Of a stretch of 64,000 nucleotides of DNA, positions 37,353-45,001 are shown piece after piece (position 1 is the stretch's first letter; each line of letters opens with the position of its first letter). Both the position numbers and the translations under genes were made by a program. The DNA is taken from assembly GCF_937468385.1 (NCBI RefSeq), contig NZ_CALBWS010000022.1, positions 1 through 64,000 of the forward strand. The letters are read 5' to 3'. This DNA is from Neobacillus rhizosphaerae. Its GTDB lineage: Bacteria > Bacillota > Bacilli > Bacillales > Cytobacillaceae. The notes beneath the pieces were generated by a model, which had not been told where the DNA came from, did not search any database, and saw only the letters and a list, made by a program, of their open reading frames with translations.

Positions 37353-37751
37353 ATGATAAAAAAGAAACCGCTTCAAAAACAGACTTTTGATTTTGATTTA
37401 ATGGAAAAGTGGTTAGAGAACTATTTTCTCGATCCACTTACATCCTATTATGATCAGACTCAATTTCAAATTGATCTTTATGAGACAGAGAAGGAATGGA
37501 TTGTTGAAGCCATTCTAAGTGGATTTGAGGCATCGGAAATAAAGGTATATATAGAAGAAAAAAAATTAATGATTTCAGCTTCAAAATCCCCCCCTTCCCC
37601 GAAGCAACAAAAACGGATTCGTTCAATTGATTTCCCCTTTCAGATAATTACACAAGACATATCCGCAACTTTTTTAAATGGAATTCTAGAGGTGTTTATT
37701 TCAAAGACAGAAAAGGGATTAGGAAAAAATAGATTTATTACGCTTCCTTAA
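37353..37751 (+). CDS. cotM: spore coat protein CotM (Hsp20/alpha-crystallin fold)
   Basis: 132 aa small heat-shock-like protein with an alpha-crystallin core (about 35-130): FQIDLYETEKEWIVEAILSG, YIEEKKLMISA and SIDFPFQI. CotM of B. subtilis (130 aa) is an outer-coat protein of this fold in the same neighbourhood (cotM-sspP-sspO-citB). ATG 37353 follows AAGGGGG. It is divergent from selA. Confidence 0.8.
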   Translation: MIKKKPLQKQTFDFDLMEKWLENYFLDPLTSYYDQTQFQIDLYETEKEWIVEAILSGFEASEIKVYIEEKKLMISASKSPPSPKQQKRIRSIDFPFQIITQDISATFLNGILEVFISKTEKGLGKNRFITLP

Positions 37752-37810
37752 AGTTAAGTATGATTCATTTTTTTCTTAGTCGGTTTACATAACAATATTA
37801 TCGAAAACAT

Positions 37811-37845
37811 TAAAGCCTCATAACCTAAATCGGTATGAGGCTTTA
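37811..37845. terminator. bidirectional terminator between cotM and selW-like gene
   Basis: TAAAGCCTCATA and TATGAGGCTTTA form a perfect 12-bp stem, lying 3 bases past the selW-like stop codon and 60 past cotM. Confidence 0.85.
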
Positions 37846-37847
37846 TC

Positions 37848-38087
37848 TTATTTTGAAGAAATAATTTCAATCATTTCTTCAGTATTCGGAAAAATGCCTG
37901 TGTCCAGCTTAGAGTATATTTTCTCCCCATTAACCGTCACTTCGAACGCGCCCCCTGAACAAGGAATCAGCTCTAACTTTTGAATATTTCGATAAAAATG
38001 GTTAAATAACTCCTCTGCGAAACTCGCAGCCTTTGATGAATAGTTTCATTGCATGCAAAATTCGACAATTATATGGTAGGTCTTCAT
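37848..38087 (-). CDS. SelW/Rdx-family selenoprotein, read through an in-frame UGA
   Basis: 79 residues if UGA at 38046-38048 is read as selenocysteine (U). The N-terminus is VEFCMQUNYSS, a C-x-x-U redox motif in the first loop of a thioredoxin-like fold. The rest, AASFAEELFNHF, LIPCSGGAFEVTVNGEKIYS and KLDTGIFPNTEEMIEII, matches the prokaryotic SelW/SelT/SelH (Rdx) family in order and length. ATG 38087 has AGGAGGAG just upstream. A 15-nt hairpin with a GUU loop starts 17 nt after the UGA. It probably acts as a small cytoplasmic thiol oxidoreductase. It is flanked by selA and selD, the genes needed to make it. A Cys version is not seen here. Confidence 0.88.
38015..38029 (-). promoter_or_regulatory. 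candidate SECIS of the selW-like gene
   Basis: On the minus strand CUGCGA, loop GUU, UCGCAG, beginning 17 nt after the UGA codon. Bacterial SECIS elements are short hairpins inside the coding region with a G among the first loop bases, about 16-37 nt after UGA. This one meets both conditions. Confidence 0.65.
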
Positions 38088-38227
38088 AAATCTCCTCCTA
38101 AAAAAGTCCTTTCATACATCATGATAGTAAAAATATTTTATCCTATCCCCCTCTTGTTCCGCAAATATTCTGCACGATTAGTGCGGATTTATTCCGGAAG
38201 AGTTATACTAATAAAATGGAGGTGGAC

Positions 38228-39286
38228 ATGTTGAGTGAAAAAGAAAAAATTCGCCTGACCTCATTATCTACAAAAGCTGGTTGAGGCTGCAAAATTGGTC
38301 CTGAGGACCTGGCGCAAGTTTTGCGCTTATTACCAAAACAAGAACCTGTTCCTGAATTAATAGTGGGACTTGATACATCAGATGATGCTGGGGTCTATCG
38401 TTTAACCGATTCCATAGCACTAATCCAAACCGTTGACTACTTTACCCCAATCGTGGATGATCCATATATGTTTGGCCAAATTACAGCGGCAAACGCATTA
38501 AGTGATGTCTATGCCATGGGTGGCGAACCAAAAACTGTATTAAATATTGTTGGTTACCCAATAAAGAAACTCGGAGCGGAAATGCTTTCCGAAATACTAC
38601 GCGGTGCAGCTGATAAAGTAAAAGAAGCGGGTGCGATTACTGTTGGCGGTCATTCAATAGATGATCAAGAACCTAAATTTGGACTTTCCGTAACAGGAAT
38701 TGTTCATCCCGATAAAGTATGGAAAAATGTTGGTGCACAACCAGGGGATGTTCTTGTATTGACTAAACCAATTGGTGTGGGCATCCTGACAACCGGGATC
38801 AAAAGAAGTGTAGTAACACCAGAGCAGGAGCAAATCGTAACCGAAACGATGGCAATGCTGAATAAAACAGCAGCAGAAGTGCTAACTAATTATCATCCTC
38901 ATTCTGTCACAGATGTAACCGGATTTGGCTTGCTTGGACATGGTAGTGAAATGGCCCGTGGTAGTGGGGTGAGCTTTGAAATTTCATTGAGCAAAGTACC
39001 AATTCTCGAAGGAACATTTGATTTAGCCAAAAATGGCGTGGTTCCAGGAGGGTCTAAGTCCAATCATAATTGGTTACGGGATGACGTTGCCTATGAGGAC
39101 GATATTCTTCCTGAAGAACAACTTGTCCTTTGTGATGCGATTACCTCGGGAGGACTCCTTGTATCGCTTAGTGAAGAGGAAGCCGGTAATTATGTAGACC
39201 GATTACAATCTAATGGATTAGTCTATACCTCAATCATTGGACGCGTTACCGAGAAAAAAGAGACACTTATTTATGTAAAAAGATAA
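38228..39286 (+). CDS. selD: selenide, water dikinase (SelD), itself a selenoprotein
   Basis: 352 residues if the UGA at 38282-38284 is read as Sec (residue 19). The active-site loop is STKAGUGCKIGPEDLAQVL, the position of the catalytic Cys/Sec in SelD. The ATP-binding and AIRS-like parts follow: GLDTSDDAG, TVDYFTPIVDDPY, NALSDVYAMGG, VGGHSIDDQEP and TDVTGFGLLGH. It makes selenophosphate from selenide and ATP. ATG 38228 lies 8 nt after a GGAGGTG site. Ordinary gene callers would start it downstream of the UGA (about 38321) and lose the active site. It is divergent from the selW-like gene. Confidence 0.95.
38297..38326 (+). promoter_or_regulatory. candidate SECIS region of selD
   Basis: Two hairpins follow the UGA: GGUCC-UGA-GGACC (38297-38309) and GCGCAA-GUU-UUGCGC (38312-38326). 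The second has the same A-GUU-U apex as the selW-like hairpin; the first starts 13 nt after UGA. Which one SelB reads cannot be decided by eye. Confidence 0.6.
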
Positions 39287-39321
39287 ACAGCGAAGCTATA
39301 GCGGCTTTGCTGTTCCTTTTT
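39286..39321 (+). terminator. terminator of selD
   Basis: AACAGCGAAGC and GCTTTGCTGTT pair with one G-U, followed by T7. Confidence 0.7.
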
Positions 39322-39390
39322 TTAAGGCGTTTTTTTCATAGATGGTTGCTTTTTTTGAAATGTTAGGACGATCTGACCATTACCCTGCAA

Positions 39391-39486
39391 CTCGCTGATA
39401 TATCACAAAAGTCGCTGATAAACGTAACATTGTCGCTGATAAAACCATAGAAGTCGCTGATAAACCATTTAAACTCGTCGATAAAG
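39391..39486. repeat. phased short repeats TCGCTGATAAA, 20-21-bp spacing
   Basis: The motif (A/G/C)TCGCTGATA(AA) begins at 39391, 39411, 39432 and 39453, and a degenerate form (CTCGTCGATAAAG) at 39474. The spacing is 20-21 bp, close to two helical turns, while the sequence between motifs is not conserved. This looks like a row of binding sites rather than a coding repeat. Confidence 0.75.
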
Positions 39487-39691
39487 CTGAATATAGCAAG
39501 ACCTTTTAAAGAAAAATTGGTGGAATTCGCCTTTAAAATCATGAAACGAAAAAAATTACCATCCTAATCAATGGATTTAGGGGGATTTAGTAAGAAAAGC
39601 ACCTGTATTTACGAAAATAGCTTTTATGGTAAAATATTTTATTATTTCGTAAGGTTTATTGCGATATTCGACCCCAAAAAGTCGGAGTAAG

Positions 39692-40092
39692 ATATCTCTA
39701 CATCGACCTTTTCACAGATTTCCACCTCGAAAGCCCAAGTAGAACCCCTCTACATCGGCCCTTTCACAGATTTCCACCTCGAAAGCCCAAGTAGAACCCT
39801 TCTACATCGACTTTTTCACAAATTTCCACCCCGAAATCCAAAGTAGAACCCCTCTACATCAACTTTTTCACAGATTTCCACCCCGAAAGCCCAAGTAGAA
39901 CCCCTCTACATCGACTTTTTCACAGATTTCCACCCCGAAAGCCCAAGTAGAACCCCTCTACATCGACCTTTTCACAGATTTCCCCCTCGAAAGCCCAAGA
40001 AGAACCCCTCTACATCGGCCTTTTCACAAATTTCTATCCCGAAAGCCTAAGTAGAACCCCTCTACATCGACCTTTTCACAAATCCCTCCCCC
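39692..40092. repeat. 52-bp tandem repeat array, seven full units and a partial eighth
   Basis: CTCTACATC recurs at an exact 52-bp period from 39696 to 40060. Each unit contains TTTTCACA(G/A)ATTTCCACC, CGAAAGCCCAAGTAGAA and CCCCTCTACATCGAC. The junction makes a hairpin GTAGA-ACCCC-TCTAC. As 52 is not a multiple of 3, the array is non-coding. Copies differ by a few substitutions but never by length. Confidence 0.9.
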
Positions 40093-40132
40093 TTAAAGGT
40101 ACATTAGAAAATAAAGTAGGATGAACATGAAA

Positions 40133-40160
40133 AAATCCTGAACCATTTTGGTCCAGGATT
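40133..40160 (-). terminator. terminator of tdh
   Basis: AATCCTG-ACC and GGT-CAGGATT around ATTTT, followed on the minus strand by T5. Confidence 0.7.
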
Positions 40161-40167
40161 CATCCAA

Positions 40168-41112
40168 TTATAGTTTCTGACGGAGTTTTTCAAGCATATC
40201 CTTCGTCATTCGATCTAAATCATACTCGAATTTAAAGCCCCATTCCTCTTTTGCCGCACGAGCATCAATTGAATTTGGCCAGCTATCGGCAATTTTTTGA
40301 CGAGCAGGATCAACATCATAAGATATTTCAAATCCTGGAACATACTTCGCGATACTCGCAGCAATTTCTTCTGGATCAAAGCTCATCGCTGTGACATTAA
40401 AAGAATTCCGGTGCTGCAATTTGGCTGAATCGGCCTCCATTAAATCAACGATGGCATTCAAAGCATCCGGCATGTACATCATATCCATGTAAGTGCCTTT
40501 ATCAATGTACGAAGTATATTTGCCATTCTTGACAGCTTCGTAGTAAATTTCAACAGCATAATCTGTAGTTCCACCGCCTGGCATTGCAACATAGGAAATT
40601 AAGCCTGGGAACCGTAATCCTCGAGTGTCGACGCCAAACTTATGGAAATAGTAGTCAGCCAATAATTCCCCAGCTACCTTGTTGACTCCGTACATCGTGG
40701 TTGGACGCATAATCGTGTCCTGTGGAGTCTGATCCTTTGGCGTTGATGGACCAAAGGCACCGATAGAGCTTGGAGTGAAAAATTGCGCATTTAACTCTCT
40801 AGCTGTTTCAAGTCCATTCATCAGACCACCCATATTTAAATTCCAGGCAAATACGGGCTTTGCTTCGGCTGTTGCCGAAAGAAGTGCGGCTAAATGCATG
40901 ACTGTATCAACATTGTATTTTTTGGCTATCTCCACCATTTTGTTTAAATCAGTCACATCGACAGTTTCAAAGGGACCACTTTGCGCTGCTTCACTGTTAT
41001 TCTTTTTTATATCTGTTGCAATAACATTATCTGTGCCATAGATGTCTCTTAGCTTTAAGGTTAATTCAGATCCAATTTGCCCTAAAGCTCCTGTGATTAA
41101 TATACGTTTCAT
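40168..41112 (-). CDS. tdh: L-threonine 3-dehydrogenase, SDR type
   Basis: 314 aa extended SDR. The NAD loop is [18 protein letters not shown], and the active site has [13 protein letters not shown] followed by [15 protein letters not shown] (Y-x-x-x-K). It matches the short-chain TDH class rather than the zinc-dependent one. It oxidises threonine to 2-amino-3-oxobutyrate. It lies 90 bp downstream of kbl in the same direction, the usual pair. Context makes the assignment more secure than sequence alone. Confidence 0.9.
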   Translation of the reverse strand: MKRILITGALGQIGSELTLKLRDIYGTDNVIATDIKKNNSEAAQSGPFETVDVTDLNKMVEIAKKYNVDTVMHLAALLSATAEAKPVFAWNLNMGGLMNGLETARELNAQFFTPSSIGAFGPSTPKDQTPQDTIMRPTTMYGVNKVAGELLADYYFHKFGVDTRGLRFPGLISYVAMPGGGTTDYAVEIYYEAVKNGKYTSYIDKGTYMDMMYMPDALNAIVDLMEADSAKLQHRNSFNVTAMSFDPEEIAASIAKYVPGFEISYDVDPARQKIADSWPNSIDARAAKEEWGFKFEYDLDRMTKDMLEKLRQKL

Positions 41113-41202
41113 CGTTTCTCCGTCCTCTTCACTTATGCTAAATAATTCTGGCTTTCTTTATAGGGGTGTTAGCTTATCGTCCAGAATGTCTCTGCTTTTT
41201 GA

Positions 41203-42399
41203 TTAAATAACGCCCATTTCCTTGCCGACTTTTTCGTAAATCGCAATAGCTTGATCAAGCATTTCTTTTGTATGTGCAGCTGTTGGCATATTACGAACAC
41301 GTCCAGTCCCTTGTGGAACGGTTGGGAATACAATCGCCTTCGCGTATACCCCCTCTTCATTCAAACGTTTGCTAAATTGCTGGGTTAAGGATTCGTCACC
41401 AATGATACATGGAGTAATCGGTGTTTCACTACTTCCGATATTAAAACCTAATTCCTTTAAGCCTTTTTTCAGATAGTTGCCATTATCCCATAATTTTTTA
41501 TTAAGCTCTGTACTTTCCATCAAAATCTCGATCGACTTCTTGCTTGCTGCCACATCTGCTGGTGTTAACGATGTTGAGAAAAGGAACGGGCGGCTGCGGA
41601 CTTTTAACCAGTCAATTAAATTTTTCTTTCCTGCAACATAGCCACCAACGACACCAATTGCTTTTGAGAGCGTGCCGATTTGGAAATCAATTTTATCAGA
41701 AAGCCCGAAATGCTTAACGGTCCCAGCTCCATCACCCAGAACACCGGAGCCATGGGCATCATCAACATATGTAATTAAATCAAATTCCTCAGCAATCTTG
41801 ACGATTTCCGGTAGTAACGCGATATCCCCATCCATTGAAAATACGCCATCGGTAATCACCATTATCTTATTGTAAAGACCGGACTCTTTTGCTTCTTTTG
41901 CTTTTGCACGTAAATCTTCCATATCGGAGTGGTTGACACGGATAATTTTTGCTTTTGATAGCCTGCAACCGTCGATAATCGATGCATGGTTTAATTCATC
42001 AGATAAAATGGCATCATTTTTATCCATTACTGCTGAAATGGCCGCCATGTTACAATTAAAACCTGATTGGTACGCAATGGCTGCTTCGGTATATTTGAAT
42101 TCAGCTAATTTCTCTTCTAATTCGACATGAAGCTTGAGGGTACCATTGATGGTGCGAACAGCACCAGCACCCACACCATATTTTTCAATGGCGTCAGTAG
42201 CTGCTTTTTTTAGTCGGTCATCGGTGGCAAGTCCTAAATAGTTATTGGAAGATAAATTGACTAGTTCTCTGCCATTAATCTTAATAACTGGTCCATTTGG
42301 GCTTTCTAGCGGATCGATGACATTATAAAGACCTTTGCCCTTTAAATCTTCAAGATTTTCATTTAAAAAATTTTCCAATATGTTACTGGACACGTTCAT
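41203..42399 (-). CDS. kbl: glycine C-acetyltransferase (2-amino-3-ketobutyrate CoA ligase)
   Basis: 398 aa PLP enzyme of the alpha-oxoamine synthase family. Signatures: [47 protein letters not shown] and the PLP-Lys segment [14 protein letters not shown]. It splits 2-amino-3-ketobutyrate with CoA into glycine and acetyl-CoA. With tdh it forms the threonine-to-glycine route. ATG 42399 follows AAGGGGG. Confidence 0.93.
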   Translation of the reverse strand: MNVSSNILENFLNENLEDLKGKGLYNVIDPLESPNGPVIKINGRELVNLSSNNYLGLATDDRLKKAATDAIEKYGVGAGAVRTINGTLKLHVELEEKLAEFKYTEAAIAYQSGFNCNMAAISAVMDKNDAILSDELNHASIIDGCRLSKAKIIRVNHSDMEDLRAKAKEAKESGLYNKIMVITDGVFSMDGDIALLPEIVKIAEEFDLITYVDDAHGSGVLGDGAGTVKHFGLSDKIDFQIGTLSKAIGVVGGYVAGKKNLIDWLKVRSRPFLFSTSLTPADVAASKKSIEILMESTELNKKLWDNGNYLKKGLKELGFNIGSSETPITPCIIGDESLTQQFSKRLNEEGVYAKAIVFPTVPQGTGRVRNMPTAAHTKEMLDQAIAIYEKVGKEMGVI

Positions 42400-42722
42400 A
42401 TTCCCCCTTAATTCGTCTGAACCTGGTAATGTCGTTTTAAAAGAAACATTTGTCCTTGGTACGCGGACACTTGAATTCTAATTAAACGGCAGTACAGTAG
42501 GATTCTCAAAGTATACTTTATCATATATTTTCAAAATTGTTCATACCTCGTGGACAAAGTTATGAAAAATATTTTTCTTCATTTTTAGATTACCCAATTC
42601 GAAATCAGGATATTTGCTAAAAAGAGCTAGTTGAATAATGATATGAATTGAATTACTATTCTTTAAATGAAAAAACGGTATAATAAATTATACTCTGAAA
42701 GAGAAAAGAAAGGATGTCGCTC
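42400..42722. other. divergent intergenic region of kbl
   Basis: No gene. A dyad TGTCC-TTGGTACGC-GGACA lies at about 42450-42470 and may be part of the kbl leader. No T-box or known riboswitch was recognised. Confidence 0.3.
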
Positions 42723-43022
42723 GTGTCGTTTATATATTCGCTTCTTTATACCACCATCATCGGTGCAATATTCGTTTACTTGTTAATTTTTACATATGAT
42801 TTGTTATATGGTGAAAAACAAGAAAAACAAATAAAAAAAATCCAAAAATATTTTCGGAATGAAACAATTAATAAGATTGAACAGATAGAACATGAGCCCA
42901 AAAAACACACAATATATCAGATTCAAACAGAGAAGGAAACAAAACGAGTAAAAATAAAGCCAGGCTATAAAGTCGTTAAATTAGTTCCAAAAAAGAAAAA
43001 AATAACGAACCCGTCCTCATAA
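42723..43022 (+). CDS. small membrane-anchored basic protein
   Basis: 99 aa. One N-terminal membrane helix (about 4-28, FIYSLLYTTIIGAIFVYLLIF) is followed by a highly basic cytoplasmic tail ending LVPKKKKITNPSS. GTG 42723 is preferred because GAAAGGA lies 9 nt upstream, whereas the ATG at 42714 directly touches it. No family recognised. A terminator follows at once. Confidence 0.6.
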   Translation: MSFIYSLLYTTIIGAIFVYLLIFTYDLLYGEKQEKQIKKIQKYFRNETINKIEQIEHEPKKHTIYQIQTEKETKRVKIKPGYKVVKLVPKKKKITNPSS

Positions 43023-43045
43023 GGGGAATTGGTTCGTTATTTTTT
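42999..43045. terminator. bidirectional terminator
   Basis: AAAATAACGAACC and GGTTCGTTATTTT form a 13-bp stem that overlaps the end of the small membrane protein gene. Confidence 0.8.
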
Positions 43046-43089
43046 CAAAATGATTTTTACAGCTGGTTATGCCGCATGCAGACACTCAC

Positions 43090-44088
43090 TTAGTTTACGT
43101 TAACCGTGCTAAATTTTGCTGCATGATGATTGATCTTTTCCAGTGCCTCCTGATACTCATGTTCCAAACGGTTAACAATATCAGCAGTAGTTTCAATCCG
43201 GTCAATTGCCCCGACGCCATGGCCGGCGGACCAAATATCTCGCCAGGCCTTTACATTTGTTTCTTTTTGCATATTATCGAAATTCACGTTATCTTTTTTT
43301 ACCAATTGATTGGGGTCAAGTCCCGCTATAACAATACTAGGTTTTAACATATTGCACATGACACCTGAGAAAGCATCTGTTAATATAATGTCTTCTTGTG
43401 TTGCCTCCACTAACATTTCACGATATTCATCATTTGCCATGCTTTCAGTAGCTACAATAAATCGTGTGCCCATATAGGCAAAATCTGCTCCAGCGGCTTG
43501 TGCTGCTAGTATTCCCTTTCCCGTTGAGATGGAACCTGCAAGTATGATGATTCCATCCCAGAAAGTCCGGACCATATCAACAAAAGCAAAGCTATTGATT
43601 TGACCGGCATGCCCCCCTGCACCGTTGGCAACTAAAATTAACCCATCGACACCAGCTGCTGCAGCCTTCTTGGCAAATTTCAAGTCACTGACATCTGAAA
43701 AAACAAGGCCTCCATACTCATGAACAATTTCAACAACTTGTTTTGGACTACCTAATGAAGTGATCACTAACTGTGGCTTGTGTTTCTTAATTAACGCTAA
43801 TTCATCTTGAAGGCGGCTGTAGGAGCTATGTACAACCATATTCATTGCCCAAGGTGCTATTTTCTGGGTTGAATCTTTTGCTCGGGCTGCCTCAAGCTCA
43901 GCATTCAAATGTCCCATCCATTGATCTAGAACCTCAATTGGTCTGGCATTAGGGGCAGGAAAAGAACCTATGACCCCATTCAAGCAGCAATGTTTAACTA
44001 GCTCGGTGCCTGACACCAGAAACATCGGGGCAACAATAACGGGCAATTTCAATTGACTATACCAATGATCAAGAATCGACTTCTTCAT
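43090..44088 (-). CDS. nitronate monooxygenase family protein
   Basis: 332 aa FMN-binding barrel of the NMO/2-nitropropane dioxygenase family. PVIVAPMFLVSG, VSDLKFAKKAAAAGVDGLI, NGAGGHAGQIN and GADFAYMGTRFIVATES show the usual flavin and substrate loops. It may oxidise alkyl nitronates or other small substrates. ATG 44088 has GAGGTGA 3-9 nt upstream; the longer frame to 44124 is unlikely. A second, different family member lies at 56668-57741. Confidence 0.85.
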   Translation of the reverse strand: MKKSILDHWYSQLKLPVIVAPMFLVSGTELVKHCCLNGVIGSFPAPNARPIEVLDQWMGHLNAELEAARAKDSTQKIAPWAMNMVVHSSYSRLQDELALIKKHKPQLVITSLGSPKQVVEIVHEYGGLVFSDVSDLKFAKKAAAAGVDGLILVANGAGGHAGQINSFAFVDMVRTFWDGIIILAGSISTGKGILAAQAAGADFAYMGTRFIVATESMANDEYREMLVEATQEDIILTDAFSGVMCNMLKPSIVIAGLDPNQLVKKDNVNFDNMQKETNVKAWRDIWSAGHGVGAIDRIETTADIVNRLEHEYQEALEKINHHAAKFSTVNVN

Positions 44089-44377
44089 AATCTCACCTCG
44101 TGGTTTAGAATTTTCCGAATACACTATACTCTTTAATAGTAACTTAAAATGAATGAATATTCAATCATTTTTATGAACTGTATTAAGTCGTAATAGGTTT
44201 GCTTTCCATTGACGTAAAAAAGGACATTATTCATAATTTAACGTTTCAGAAAATTTACAACGGCTTGGTCAATCAACTTCTAAAAATAAAACAAACGAAA
44301 TTTCAATTGGGAAAATTATCAACCAAACCCAAACATCACAAAGCTTAAAGGCATTTTAATCTATTAAAGTAAAAAAT

Positions 44378-44403
44378 CAGACGGGACTATTCTAAGCTCC
44401 GTC
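44378..44403 (-). terminator. terminator of the gerPF-like gene
   Basis: AGACGG and CCGTCT pair around a 14-nt loop next to the stop codon. Confidence 0.45.
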
Positions 44404-44582
44404 TAATCTAGTAAACTGGTAACACTTTGTTGAAAAGGAGTAATAATATTAGAAGTTTTCGTGGGAGAAGAACCAGTGATCGTTTTTGTAATCGATATTG
44501 GAGCAATAGTAACAGCTCCACCAAAGTTAACAATTCCTCCAGAAACGGTCCCAATCGAAATACCATCTTTATTGACCGCCAA
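44403..44582 (-). CDS. GerPA/GerPF-family spore germination protein
   Basis: 59 aa. IGTVSGGIVNFGGAVTIAPIS is the core pattern of the GerPA/GerPF family (VxxVSGGxVNFGDxxxISP). Members help germinants cross the spore coat. TTG 44582 has AAGGAG 8 nt upstream, while the ATG at 44600 lies ahead of that site. It is a solitary paralogue and not part of the six-gene gerP operon, so its exact job is unknown. Confidence 0.75.
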   Translation of the reverse strand: MAVNKDGISIGTVSGGIVNFGGAVTIAPISITKTITGSSPTKTSNIITPFQQSVTSLLD

Positions 44583-44733
44583 ATAATCCACTCCTTCCAT
44601 TCATTTTTATCATTATATGTACAAGCTTTTAAGCTTGATTAAGCATCTTCATTAATCCAATGAAAAATTACGATACAAACACAAGATAGAGCTTTTGTTT
44701 TTTGCAAAATTGATAATTGCTCAGCAGGTCATC

Positions 44734-44847
44734 TTATAAGAAACTCTTCTCTCCCCAAGGTGCGGTTCCGATTGAAACGAACCCAATACTGAGATACAAT
44801 TTTTCCGCACCAATATTCTCGGGATTGTACCCAACAATAATCTCCTT
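44734..44847 (-). pseudogene. C-terminal fragment of a GNAT acetyltransferase
   Basis: The minus strand codes for KEIIVGYNPENIGAEKLYLS and then IGFVSIGTAPWGEKSFL before a stop. This is the last beta-strand and the acetyl-CoA side helix (NPENxxAxKLYxSIGF) of a GNAT enzyme. A stop (TGA) precedes it and there is no start or upstream domain, so it is a remnant. Confidence 0.75.
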
Positions 44848-45001
44848 TCAATCCTCCTTCTGACTTAACCCTTGAAGATGAAAAGGACATTTCCAACTAA
44901 TTTACAGTATTTTTCTCGTTAAAAATCTAGTCGAAACCTCGAAAATCTAGTATGATGTAATAATGTATTAATTCTTGAACAAAGCGAGGATTACGATAAA
45001 A

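Noticed and set aside
38049..38234. Plus-strand frame over the selW-like gene
   Set aside because: It is antisense to the Rdx reading and has no homology-like features.
38321..39286. Shorter selD model starting after the UGA
   Set aside because: It would lack the conserved active-site loop, while the upstream ATG has a good ribosome site and the UGA falls exactly on the catalytic residue.
39692..40092. CRISPR-like array
   Set aside because: There are no unique spacers: the whole 52-bp unit is conserved, and no cas genes are near.
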